From: Triops longicaudatus
Lineage: Eukaryota; Arthropoda; Branchiopoda; Notostraca; Triopsidae
DNA: 64,000 nt
Direction of reading: 5' to 3'
Assembly (NCBI GenBank): GCA_022885665.1
Contig: JAGQDJ010000130.1
Coordinates: forward strand, 1 to 64,000
This document shows, piece by piece, positions 35,372-46,500 of this stretch (within the stretch, counting starts at the first letter, position 1; each line of letters opens with the position of its first letter). The translations under genes were made by a program, and so were the position numbers. The notes below the pieces were generated by a model. The model did not search any database. It worked only from the letters and a program-made list of their open reading frames with translations, and was not told where the DNA came from.

Positions 35372-37514
35372 AGTGGCTCTTTGTGACCTGCAGAAGTGTG
35401 AATACACTCGATTGTCACCAAATGTTACGTCTTATTTTAACATACGGTCACAATTTGACTTGAATCTTTTTGCAAACGGCATTTTATAATTGAAAGCGCC
35501 GGAGCGTAAGTTTCTAGCTTCGGACTAACACACGACGAACAATCTTTGGACAGGTTTGAACAGTTTAAATAGTATTTTAGTTGTACACCAAACTTTTCAG
35601 TGGATAGAAGACTTAACTTTCGTAAGTCGCTACGAAGCGAAAAAATGACAAGAAGCCAATCCTCAAGGCACTGAGTTAACTCTTTCAGATGTAAGTTCAA
35701 ATAAGATTTCGTCTTTCGAAGCAAGCAAGTCGGAACCGAAATTTCGCTAATACTCAAAAGACATTTCGTTCAGTAGAAAACACCCTCCTCCAATTAACCA
35801 CAAGTTTTTTATTCAAGAAACAGTTCTGACTGACAGGTTATATTATTCCTGCGCCTTCTGTATTCAGCTTAAACGGTAGCAGACATTCTGTTACTTGTAA
35901 GACGCAATAGATTTTTTCCTATTGTGTCATACATCCGAATACTTGACAGTTTTCTCGCAGAATTTAATTTCGCGTAACATTTCCAGTCAATATAGGCAGT
36001 AAGCTATACATGAAAGATATATGAATGAGCTCATCTAATAGTAATCTTATTTGCTTAGATGCAACCATTGCATGATAGATACTGTTAAACGGGATATTGT
36101 GACACGTGGGGAACTTAATATGAAAGAGTAGACTATCTATGCTCTTCAAGTACGTGATGCGACGCAAAAAACTACTTGTCATCGGTTTCAGCGACGATCA
36201 GTCTTCGTTAGTATATCAAAATTGTTTGTTTTGACATATTTCCTTGGGAACAAAGTTATCAGTTGTCAGTAGAAAATTTTAGGCACGCGCTCAGTGTCAC
36301 CGAATTTTCACTACCGAAAGACAGCTATGATAGAAGAGGCTCCGCTTTCTTTATTCCAGAAAAGTACTACACCGACCTTTCTTTCTTTCACGTAAACCAA
36401 AATAGTCGCAGCCTTCTCGTTCTAGGCAATTTGATTTTTAAAGATACCTAGCAAACTGACCCTTTTCCTGTGTTATGGCTTACGGATTTTCTGAGGTTAA
36501 CAAGAGGAGCACATCGGGTTCAAAGAGAACTTGCGAAACAAACGCATGAAAACTCAACTCTGAAACCAAACCCCATTTTATAGTTGAAAAGACTATGAAT
36601 AGACAAGACCAAAGCAGTAATTGAAAACCCTAGACGTGCAAACACGTGCGAATAGAACAAAAGAAAATAAGTTTTAAAGATCTAAAAGGAATATGAGTTT
36701 TAAAGGATATCTGTCGATCTCTTTTCGTTCATTTTTTTCTCAAACACCTGAAGTCATTTCTTTACAAAAAACAGTTAAGCTTGTAAAGCTTAGCAATATT
36801 AACGTACCAAGAAAAAAAATATTTTCAACACCAATACTGTTTTTAAACTTTTGTCTTGAAAAATCTTGCTCGCGTTCCGAGATGTACCTGCTTAGGGTAA
36901 CTTTGAATGCGTACTTATATAATACAATACTCTCGCTTGACACCACGCAAGTAGGCAATCTATTCGATTCTCTACGGTTTTCTAAAAAAAATGACTTTCT
37001 TTCCTTTTACTCAAAAATTGGCCGAGATGTATTCGAGAAACGGACAAAAGTCGTGTTCCTTTTAAAGTAACCCAGTTTGACGGTACACAGAAGACAATAC
37101 TTCGCACTTGCGACGTCGGTCATCTGAAACACACACAAAACATATTCAATAGGCAATTCTATTTTAAGACGTTTTTATGGATCACAAACGCTCTCTTTCA
37201 TGAGGTTATCCGATTATGTGGATTTTCCTGTGTAGGGTCTGTTCCTGCACGTGACGGATAAGAGAAAGTTTATCATATAAGTGCACACCACATAAAGGGC
37301 ACTAACTGCGTTTAAGTAACGTTATGTATTGTTATAAAGACTCCAATTCGTGTATTCCACGAAACAAATGTCGAAGTACCTAAATAAAGTATACAGGTTT
37401 TATGTCACCATAGCAACGTGTTTCGGGCGAAGTGCAACACACTAGTTTGAAACTCCAGTCATCCATCCGCAAGTCTCTTTCTTGTTTGCCCAATTGAAGA
37501 AAACATTTATAACA
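35372..37514. other. Intergenic region RPS18 to FAIM
   Basis: 2.1 kb of AT-rich DNA. Open frames at 35437-35757 (-) and 36693-37070 (+, 125 codons) have no recognisable motif and a composition like their surroundings. The only notable site is an RFX-type X-box at 37404-37417. Confidence 0.5.
37404..37417. promoter_or_regulatory. Candidate RFX X-box upstream of FAIM
   Basis: GTTGCTATGGTGAC on the minus strand. This fits the X-box pattern RYYNYY, 1-3 spacer bases, RRNRAC at every position. It ends 97 bp before the FAIM ATG, in the distance range usual for X-boxes. Confidence 0.5.
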
Positions 37515-38490
37515 ATGGGAAGTGATTTGGTTGGTGTCTGGGAAGTGCGCTTAAGTGACGGCGTACATAAAATCGAATTCGAGCACGGAACGACTACTGG
37601 GAAACGCGTCATCCGCATTGACGGAAAGGTATTCTATCAAAATATTCGTTCGCGTTGTAAATAGCATTACTACATGAAGCCCAATAATTATTCTCAAAAA
37701 TTCTCATGCATTTCTCTTATATTTAAGGAAATTCACCGGAAGGATTGGATGTTTCGGTTAGTTGGATCCGAAACGTTTAAACTGGGCAATGCTACTTGCG
37801 TCATTAGCATCGAACCCAACAAAAACTTCCATTACGATTACAGCTTGGATGTTAATGGTAAAAACTTCAAGAAATTCACCGAAACGCAATCGAAAATTCT
37901 CAAGACCTGGATAAGCAACCAATCCGATAAAGATTTTCGTATAGTACTAGGTAACAATATCGCACCTTTTAACAGAATTCTCCTAGTTAAAAGTTTAAAC
38001 AAATCTGAATAATAATAAAAAGTAAACAAATCAGTATTTTTATTATTATGAAATAGAATTAAAAGACTAAACTCGTTTTCTTATAAAATTTACATAAAAT
38101 AAAGAAAGAGTAAAATAAAATAGAATTATGCGTTTAAAGTAGATACAACGTATTTAAATAGAAGGGAATAATTCATTAAATTTACGCAAAATATATCATT
38201 TAATGTAAAATGGTATTGATTTGCTGTTTTTCTAGAGAAAAATACCCTTGATATATGGGTAAATGGGCATAAAGTGGAGCAAAGGGTAATTTGAATAGGA
38301 TTAAACTTTTCAGACAAAAGTAAATGCAATTTTCTCTTAGGGTGATTTTGAAGACAGCGGAACAATAACACACTTTATGCTTGGTGAAACTGTTGCGTGT
38401 ATTCGAGCAATTTCCAGTGGAAAAAAGGACGAGGGGATTTTATACAGTTTGATAGTAAACCAAACTGAAGTTCCGGAAGCTGCTGAATGA
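37515..38490 (+). CDS. FAIM: Fas apoptotic inhibitory molecule 1, 4 exons, 178 aa
   Basis: Soluble all-beta protein; vertebrate FAIM protects cells from death-receptor killing and protein aggregation. Exons: 37515-37628, 37728-37950, 38236-38285, 38341-38490 (537 nt). It starts MGSDLVGVWEVRLSDGVHKIEFEHGTT-like, which is nearly the vertebrate N-terminus. It keeps RKDWMFRLVG, the short exon LEKNTLDIWVNG, GDFEDSGTITHF and the C-terminal ISSGKKDEGILYSLIV ending EVPEAAE. The human short form is 179 aa, so the gene is complete. A shortened middle segment around NATCVISIEPNKNFHYDY differs from vertebrates by a few residues. The gene ends 161 bp from the stop of convergent POLR2K. Confidence 0.95.
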
Positions 38491-38596
38491 AAATCCGGGA
38501 ACTGCCAGCTTGCTGCGTCAACTTATGACTTCTCTTACTTTTTTAACGAGCGTCAAACACGATTACTAAGCAGAATGTTAAGGAATATACACTTTA

Positions 38597-38602
38597 AATA
38601 AA
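38597..38602 (+). terminator. FAIM: Poly(A) signal AATAAA, FAIM
   Basis: First of two AATAAA copies (the second at 38615-38620) in a duplicated AAATAAATACAAG segment between the convergent FAIM and POLR2K stops. Confidence 0.55.
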
Positions 38603-38651
38603 TACAAGCTTATAAATAAATACAAGTTAATTTGTAAACGAATTGATCTCT

Positions 38652-38931
38652 TCAAATAAATGTTGATTTTCTAAATAAATCGGACAAATGCCAGAAAAGG
38701 ATACAACGCTTGGTACGTTTCTTGTACATAATACGGTAGCCACACTCTCTGCAACGAATCGGATCTCTGGCTCGAATTTCGTTCTCGTGATGACAATCTA
38801 GAATAAGACACGTGTTAGAATGCAATACCCAGAAATCCCGCAAATGTATGTTTTTAAAGAATTAACTTACCTCCACAGATATAAACCATAGGATGCTTTA
38901 CTTGTGATGGATCTTTGTTGGTCTGATCCAT
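38652..38931 (-). CDS. POLR2K: RNA polymerase subunit RPABC4 (Rpb12), 2 exons, 68 aa
   Basis: Smallest shared subunit of RNA polymerases I, II and III; a zinc ribbon that anchors Rpb3. Exons in transcript order: 38931-38871 and 38797-38652 (207 nt). It starts MDQTNKDPSQ, followed by MVYICGDCHHENEI and RDPIRCRECGYRIMYKKRTKR. The zinc ligands are the pairs CGDC and CREC. The body is almost identical to animal homologues. The family usually ends R-x-x-x-F-(D/E)-A-R at about 58 aa. Here it reads RCILFWHL and runs on for ten more residues to TFI, so the C-terminus is unusual. The N-terminus lies next to a CpG-rich block, which suggests a shared promoter. Confidence 0.94.
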
Positions 38932-40572
38932 TTTTAATATGAATTTAAGTCCAAGAATCGAACCGGCTTACAATGCCCTTAGCACATTTCACAAGGCATC
39001 AAAACAACGCTGGTCGTGTAGCTAACTTGCGAAGTCTGCCTCGCACCACGGACTCGCGAACGGCAAACGATCACAGCAGCCTTCTTGGCGACAACGGCTG
39101 TCGGCCTACCCGGGCGAAAGGGATCCGAGCCGGCCAGGCAAACGGCATATGGTCAGCATGGCTGCTCATGCTGGCGAGAAAAGAGCAACTCGATATTTCT
39201 GCGGTCCAGCCAGACCGGAGTAACCATGCTTTATGCGGGCAAGCTTATAGCCACTAATCCCCTGACGATGTTCACCTCGTTCAAAATGCTCGTTCGTAAA
39301 TCGACACGCTTTCGTTAGAGAACTCCAGAATTCTGTTTATAGATAATATCCATTACCTAAGCAACTCGTAAGGTAAACTGCTACGTCATCGCTGTTCATT
39401 TTACGCATGAAACGTAAAACAATTAACAACGAAACATTGTGTCACAAATAAACAGTTGTCTTTTTAATACATCGCTTGACGCGGAGCGCATTAATTCAAG
39501 TTTGGGTACAATCCATGTTCCTTCCTGCACATTTTTTATATGTAAATCCCCGTTTCATCTATAACGCCATGTAATATAATGCAGGCGTGTGTAAGGTAAA
39601 AATAACTCGCTTAGCCCTTGCAAGGCAAAAGGCTAAACTTAGGCACAGGGAAAGGCCCTGCGACAGCGCACCATACAGCCAGTAGACGAGAAGCACTAGT
39701 TCCTTCACATTTAAACCGCGATTAGACATAATTCTTCCTCTTCTATAAAAAGAAAACTCTCGAAAAATTCCACTGAACTCAAATTCTTCCCCGTCTGGAG
39801 AGAAACTTTTCACTGTCCCCTATTCACTAGCGAAGATTAAATTTCAGTGCTAAAACAGTTGCATCTTCTCATCAACCCCGAAGTACAAAATTAACTTACA
39901 TGGGATTCCACTATGCACATGTGGGGAAATGGCTCTCAGTCCTTTTTCTTGCCGTATGACGGACGTTTGGTGTGTGTGTGCGAGTGTCGTGTAGTACGTG
40001 TCTCTCTTTACCTTAGTGACTAATTCGGCAGTCTTTCCCCGTTTCTTACCCAAAGTGTTTCATCATTGGATTATAGTGTGTTTCCCCTTTGCTGGCTACT
40101 GTTTGAAAGGATAACAAAGATTTTCTTAAAAATTGCCAAAACGGTTATAAAACTGAAGGTACAGCTTCCCAGCACTCTTGCACAAGTTTATCGGTTTGAT
40201 ATAGCTCCAGAATTCTTTTAAAAATTTGATAAAGAATTTCTGGAAAGAATTTGTGTTAGAAACACTCGAACGTTTTTTTCCTTCACACATTTTTCTTTCT
40301 CATACTTTATGCGTGTCTGGGCTAAAGGACCGTATAACGTGACGTCAACCCAGCCTCTCCAGACAAGCCTGAGATAAAAAGAGAATCTTCAATATGCCAA
40401 CTCTTGGCAAATGTCGCCTCCAATGAACGAAGCCATCTGAAGCTTGTTTACCTTGTTTGGACCTCATTAACGGAAGACAACGCGTGTTATTACAAGACAT
40501 TTGAAACGCCCTCTTCCAGGTGAAATAACAATGAAAACCCGGTGGTAAGGGCAAATAAAACATTCAGCAAGA
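38932..40572. other. POLR2K promoter, CpG-rich block, and upstream region of the MTCL-like gene
   Basis: Positions 38990-39260 are clearly richer in CpG than the surroundings, with open frames on the plus strand but no recognisable protein. This could be a noncoding 5' exon or bidirectional promoter. From 39,300 to 40,572 the DNA is AT-rich with no supported exon; an in-frame stop at 40546 limits the next gene's start. Confidence 0.45.
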
Positions 40573-43500
40573 ATGGGTAAAGACCCTTTGTGCCCTTTGG
40601 GGTTCCATCCCCAAGTACGGTGGCCGACGAGGTGCAAACGCTGCTTTCGGTACATAACACTACATTTTGCTCGTCTATTTTTACAGTAATTCTCGACTCG
40701 TGTAAAACACCTTTAGGGACTACAAAGAACACAATCTGAGCAAAAAGGACGAGTCCGGAAATAGCAATTTACGCAAAGATGAAGTGACAGGTTCTGCACC
40801 GAGTTTGACCGCCAGCCAAAGTGAATCGTACGGCAGGTAATAAAAAACTTTTTTTTCCAACTATTTTCTGAAGGGTAGCTACAGGATGTCGTAGAATGCC
40901 AACATATTTATGATGGTCATTTCATGACAGATTTCGACAAAGTCATAGTGCGTCACCTGCGCCTGCTTCGTTAACCCAGACCTACAATGCCAGGTTGGTA
41001 ACTCGTCAGGTTTTGAAGCTGTTTTAATTGTTGACTTTATTTATTCGATGGCGTTTCTAGGAGAAATACTACTGGCAATCTCTACTTGGATGAGCAGCCG
41101 ACAGAGGAGGAAAACATTTCCGAGCCCAGTAAAGCTGCTGAACCGGAAAGATCCGAGAAAGAAAAGGATTACAGCAGCATCTATTCTTCCTTGTCTGGTT
41201 CTGCCCTCTCGCGGTAGGCATCGCGTTCCAGTGCATAACGGAAAACAAGCATTTGTGACGCCAAAGAAAGTAAAAACGTTTGTTTTCCTTCCGCAGATTA
41301 AGCAAGCTAAGACCCGGGCTGGGCAAAGAAGACCACACACCTACAGGTAAATATCCTGAACAGTTTAGAATCAAAACTCGTAGCATAACTCAAGCCAAGC
41401 ATAATTTTTGCAAATAACTGAAACTGACGCTCCAGTTCATGCAGCGCACATTAAAAGTTGTCTTGACAGCAACTCGACAGGAAATAAAACTTCAAGCTTT
41501 TATTAAGATATTTAAGCCTATTATGCATTTTTTTTAAAAAAAGAAATCGAGTAGCTTTCCTTATATAAAAAACACGGATAATCGTTGTACACCTAAATCC
41601 AAATTTTATACTCAGCACTTCATTTTGTACACTTGGAAGATACTCTAGTTTTACTTGTTGTGTGCTATTATTTTCCGTCTTCTTGAAGCGTAAAGTATTT
41701 CGTTTGATAGCCATTATATTAGTTTTCTAATCAGTAAAATTTTAGGTTAGATTACTTGTCTGCACGTGAAGCGAAAAATAAAGAGCGGAAAAGTGTCCAC
41801 ACTGACATTTTCCTATCGGTAGATGACGCGTTTCGCGAAAATTTAAACTATTTTTCTGGAAGATTGACTCAGTATTACATAAATAGTGCACAATGATTCA
41901 CTAATAACAGGCGAAACTTACGTCAAATTTTCGATTTTCTAGCAACACAAATAAAAAGGTAAAACATATTTGAACGCCTTGTTAACTATTAAAGGTGCAC
42001 TTTCTGACATCTAGCAAATTGCACAGGTAACTTTTAACTAAAAATAGTGCATGTCAAGTAAATTTTATCGATTTTATTGTAGTAAAAGCAAAGAACACTA
42101 ACACATTAGAAAGAACTGTATTACATAAAAAGTATTTGGCTTTAGGTTCTCCTGAACGGCGGCGTGCGACGGCGTTGGATCACATTAATGAAAGGTTTGG
42201 CGACCGCAGCAGCGACGATGGCGACAAGCGTGGCAAGCGGATCCAGATCCAAGGCTTGAAGGAAGTCCGGAGTTTTGATACCGATTCCACTAATCCGGAC
42301 GTCGAATTCATTTTCGAGGTGAAGAAATCCAGCGCTCGTACAGCAGCTAGAAGTAGTTACGAGGATGACGAGCGTAGTAGCTTAGCGGGTACGGAGATGA
42401 CGGAGACAACGGAAACCACCTTAGTAGAAGGACAAGTGGAAGACCTCAACGAACAAATTGCGAGTCTACGAAAAGATCTCGAGGCTTACAAAACCAAATG
42501 CGACCGTTTAGAACGCGAGAAGGGCGATTTGCTGTTAAAGAAAATCGCCACGTACGACACCCGTTCGCGGAATTCTGAACTTGCCAAGTTGCAGCAACGC
42601 ATCCGTGAACTGGAAACCACACAAGATGACCTGATTGACGACAAAAAGAGTGCTGAGCTTAGAGTAAAGGAGTTGGAGCAAGAACTCGAGCGAAAGACGC
42701 AATCGCAAGATCCTTCAAAGACCATCGATGATTTACGTTCGCGTCTCATGTCTGCGGAAAACGTTATCGAGGAGCTTATGGAGGAAAACGAAGAGCTCAA
42801 GAAAGAAATGCGGCAAATGGTGGAGGAAATGGACGAAATGCAGGATAATTTCAGGGAAGACCAAGCTGACGAATACCGAGATATTAAGAAAGAACTGGAG
42901 CAAACGGCCAAGAATTGCCGCATTATTCAGTTCAAATTGCGTAAAGCTGAAAGAAGAATTGAACAGGTTGAAGCAGAGAAAATCGATGTGGAAAATCGGC
43001 TACAGCAGTTGCAGACTTGTGCTCCAGCGAGCGTCAGCGCTGCTGCTGTTTCCTCGCCAGGCGCTAAGGTGGCGAGCGGGAACGACGCTAACAAAGATCG
43101 TGTCCACGTGCTCGAGCATGAACTGGCTATTGCGAAGGAACTGTCGCTGCAAATGCAGAAAGAACTTCAGACGTTGAGAGAACAAGTTCACTCCAGCGAT
43201 GTAAATAAGAAAGAACATAACTTGAAGGGTGGACCTGTGCTTAGCAAGAGTCGCAGCTTGGAGGTAAATAAACATTCCTGGCACCCAATAGCAAAAACAT
43301 CTTCAAACGTCTTTAAATGCATTTTAAGCATCTTAAGAACGTAAAGCGCCTTTTAAAGATCTTTACACATATTTTTGTATGCCTGTTAGCTGTATTTTTC
43401 TCATAGAAGATAATTAAGCGTTTTACCTGTTTGTAGGGAACAAGTGTACGACACGGTGAAGATACGACACAGTTAATCCGGGATTTGCAGGATAGCAAAG

Positions 43501-46500
43501 AGCGTGAAGCTGATTTACGTGAACAGCTCAAATTCTCGGAAGAAGAGGTAAACAAATTTTTCTTGGAATTTTCACAAAATTCAAGAGCATAAAAAAATAA
43601 CAGAATATTGGTTCTTAGGCTCAGGCATTGCGGAAGAAACTGTCTCGTGTCGAAGAGGAGAACGAAACTCTAGTCATGCAACTAAAGAAAATGGCAACCA
43701 AGAAAGGTGAGCAGCAATTCAACAAAGTAATACTTATTTTCTAGCAAATGTTTGAAATCGACAGGACGTCGAACGACACCAGACACGTCTATAGACAAAG
43801 ACGAAGGTATTTCGGACGATATGGACGATCTGAGTCTTTCGGAGTTGAAATTACAACTCGAGCTGAATGAGCAAGAAACGTCCGTCCTTCGTCGCAAAGT
43901 AGAGGACATGGAGAGCGAGAATGAACGGTTACACCGTGAAGTCACCGAGTTGCAAGAAAAGACCAAGAGCATCCAAAACGCCAAACCTCAAGTTGTCATC
44001 ACCCCGCCTGGTGAGAATGCAGCTCCTAATGCGTACTACGACCAAAAGATTCGTACACTGGAGCAGGAAAGCAAGGACTTGCGTCTGAAACTGATCGAGA
44101 AAGACCGAGAAGTCGAACGCTTGGAAGGTGAACTCACCCTTGTACAGAAGAACAAAGGCAAAGTCATCGTCCAACGAAGCAGGTCAGTGAATATTTAACA
44201 CAGCTCGTATATAAGAGACCTCATATATAAGGTATTTTCTGTTGCTTGGAACTTTGTACTAATTTTGAACATATCCGCGGCAAATGTGAGCTTGTTTCAA
44301 TTCACGCACATTGGAGCCCGGGTGTAGGGAACACGGTATAGGAGTAACTCCCTTGTAAGAGTAATTCACATCATAAGGGAACCCGGATGTAAGAGACACT
44401 CGCTTTACGTACAGTAACAGATGACATACGCGCTTTGCTTGTAAAAAAGTGTTTTCGACCTATTTTTTTCCTACATAAGGGTTATTATGTACGATGGAAC
44501 CAGCATGTAAGAGACCCCGTCTCTTGCATGGCTTACATACAATTTTAGTAATAATTTTTAACGCACTCTTAGTGGAAAGCGTATGTAAGGACACGGCTTC
44601 GGTCCTTGAAAAGTTTTTTACCGTAAGAACCCCATGTAAGATAACCTCGGATACGAGAATAATGTCAAATCATTCTGCTTTCAGCGAGACCCTTACATCC
44701 GGGTTCTATTGCGTACATTTCTCAAGTCATTATTGGATGCAATTTATTTCGTGACTTTTGAATATCGTATTTCTACATACAATTTTGATTTATTTAGCAT
44801 TTCAGGAATCTTTAATTGTTTTCTAGATCTTTAGATAACGAACTAAAAGTTGATTTGTATTAAAGATTGAGTTCTACATTTTTTAAATTCTTTTTTTCTT
44901 TTCCAGGTCTTTGGACAACAGTGAAAGCAACGTTGACTTGAACCGGAAGCTGACACTCATCGAGCAAGAAGCTGCCATCTTGCGTACCAAAATCTCCGAC
45001 CTGGAATCCGAGAACGAAAAGCTCACTTCCGAAAACCGTCGCATGCACTTGCGAGTTTCTCGCAAGCCTCCTCCCACGCCTCAAGAGCAGCTCATTTTGG
45101 ACAAAGCCGCCCTCGAAGACCAGGTTCAATCCCTCGAAAAACGTTTGTCCGAAGCCAATGCCAAAGTTACCGACCTAACGACCAAACTCACGGCCAATTC
45201 CCCACGCTTGGGTCGATCAACAGAAAAGGGCAAGAACCTATCACCGAATTCCTCTAGCGAACTCAATGTCCTAAAACGCGAAAAAGAGTTGGTCGAACGT
45301 GAACTCAAATCTAAAGAAGACGAACTGGCCACAATGAAATCCCAACTCCTAACGGCGGAAAACAGCAAATCCGATTTGGAGAATCAGCTCCAGAAAATCC
45401 GTAATGACTTAGCTACGCCCACAAAACCCCGTACGCCCAAAGTTCCTTCCGAGTCCATGACGAAACTCCAGCTCAAGAAAATGGTCGAAGACCTCGAGCG
45501 TGAAATCAGTGACTTTTGCCTTAAGCCTTGCAGTAACATCGAACTCGAGCTCAAAGAACTGCGTGAAACGCTCCGTAATGAGCAGGAGCAGTGCAAAACG
45601 CTCCAAGGGGAGAAATCTGCACTAGAAACCAAAATCCAACAAATCCAACGCGACGTCAAGAGTATTTTACCCAAATCCAGCGCTCAAACAGAACAATTGC
45701 AGAAGCAGCTCAACGACGCTAGCAAGAAATGCGCCGATTTGGAAGTGAAACTCAGAACAGCCGTCAGTGGCGAAGATGTCGAAGCTGTGCAGAAGATCAA
45801 ACAAGAGAAACATCGCTTGCAGAAAGAAGTAAGTACCGGCAAACGTAAATCTTACCCATTATGGCGATTTCCGCAAATTTCAGCTTATTTCTACAAATAT
45901 TTGCTTATTCCTGCGAATTTCTAGTTAATTCTGCGATTTCCTGATTGCTTCTGCGATTTGATTACTTCTGTGAGTCGATTATTTTTGCGAGTGGGTTATT
46001 CCTGTGAATAATATTTTTTCAAATTTCTTACTGGTTCTGCGAAGCTCGTACTATTTCTGCATTGAATTTCTGCTAACTATTACAAATATCTTCGATTTCT
46101 TTATGACTGATGAATTTCTTCGCTTGACACGATGCATTTCTTCATTCCTTTGTAATATTACTAACTTTCTATAATTTCTCTTTCTAAGTTGGCCGAAAAG
46201 GAGAGCAAAGTGACAGAACTGGAACGGAAGATGAAAGATTGCGAGGATAAGATCAAGAAATCGGAGCGTTCGCTCAAAGATCAGAAGGATCAGTTAAATG
46301 CAATCCAGAAAGAGGTTATACAACATTTCTGCGGCTTTTTTCTCCATATTCATGCTTAACGATTCAAAATTATTTCTCTTGTACTTTCCGCATGTGCGAT
46401 GTGCTCTCTTCTTTCTTGCTCAGTTGGAAGACGAAACTGCAAAAGTGAAGCGAGCCGAAGCTCAACAGGAAGAAATGTCCGTTGCATGGAATAAAGAACG

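Noticed and set aside
35437..35757. 106-codon minus-strand frame downstream of RPS18
   Set aside because: No recognisable domain. A weak FG..Q/C similarity to the LE.LPSV relics is too short to trust.
36693..37070. 125-codon open frame between RPS18 and FAIM
   Set aside because: AT-rich, no motif, no splice context, no resemblance to a known protein; likely chance.
42486..42923. 145-codon Ser-rich frame opposite the MTCL-like gene
   Set aside because: Antisense shadow of a Glu/Lys-rich coiled-coil exon, which always reads as Ser/Leu/Phe on the other strand.
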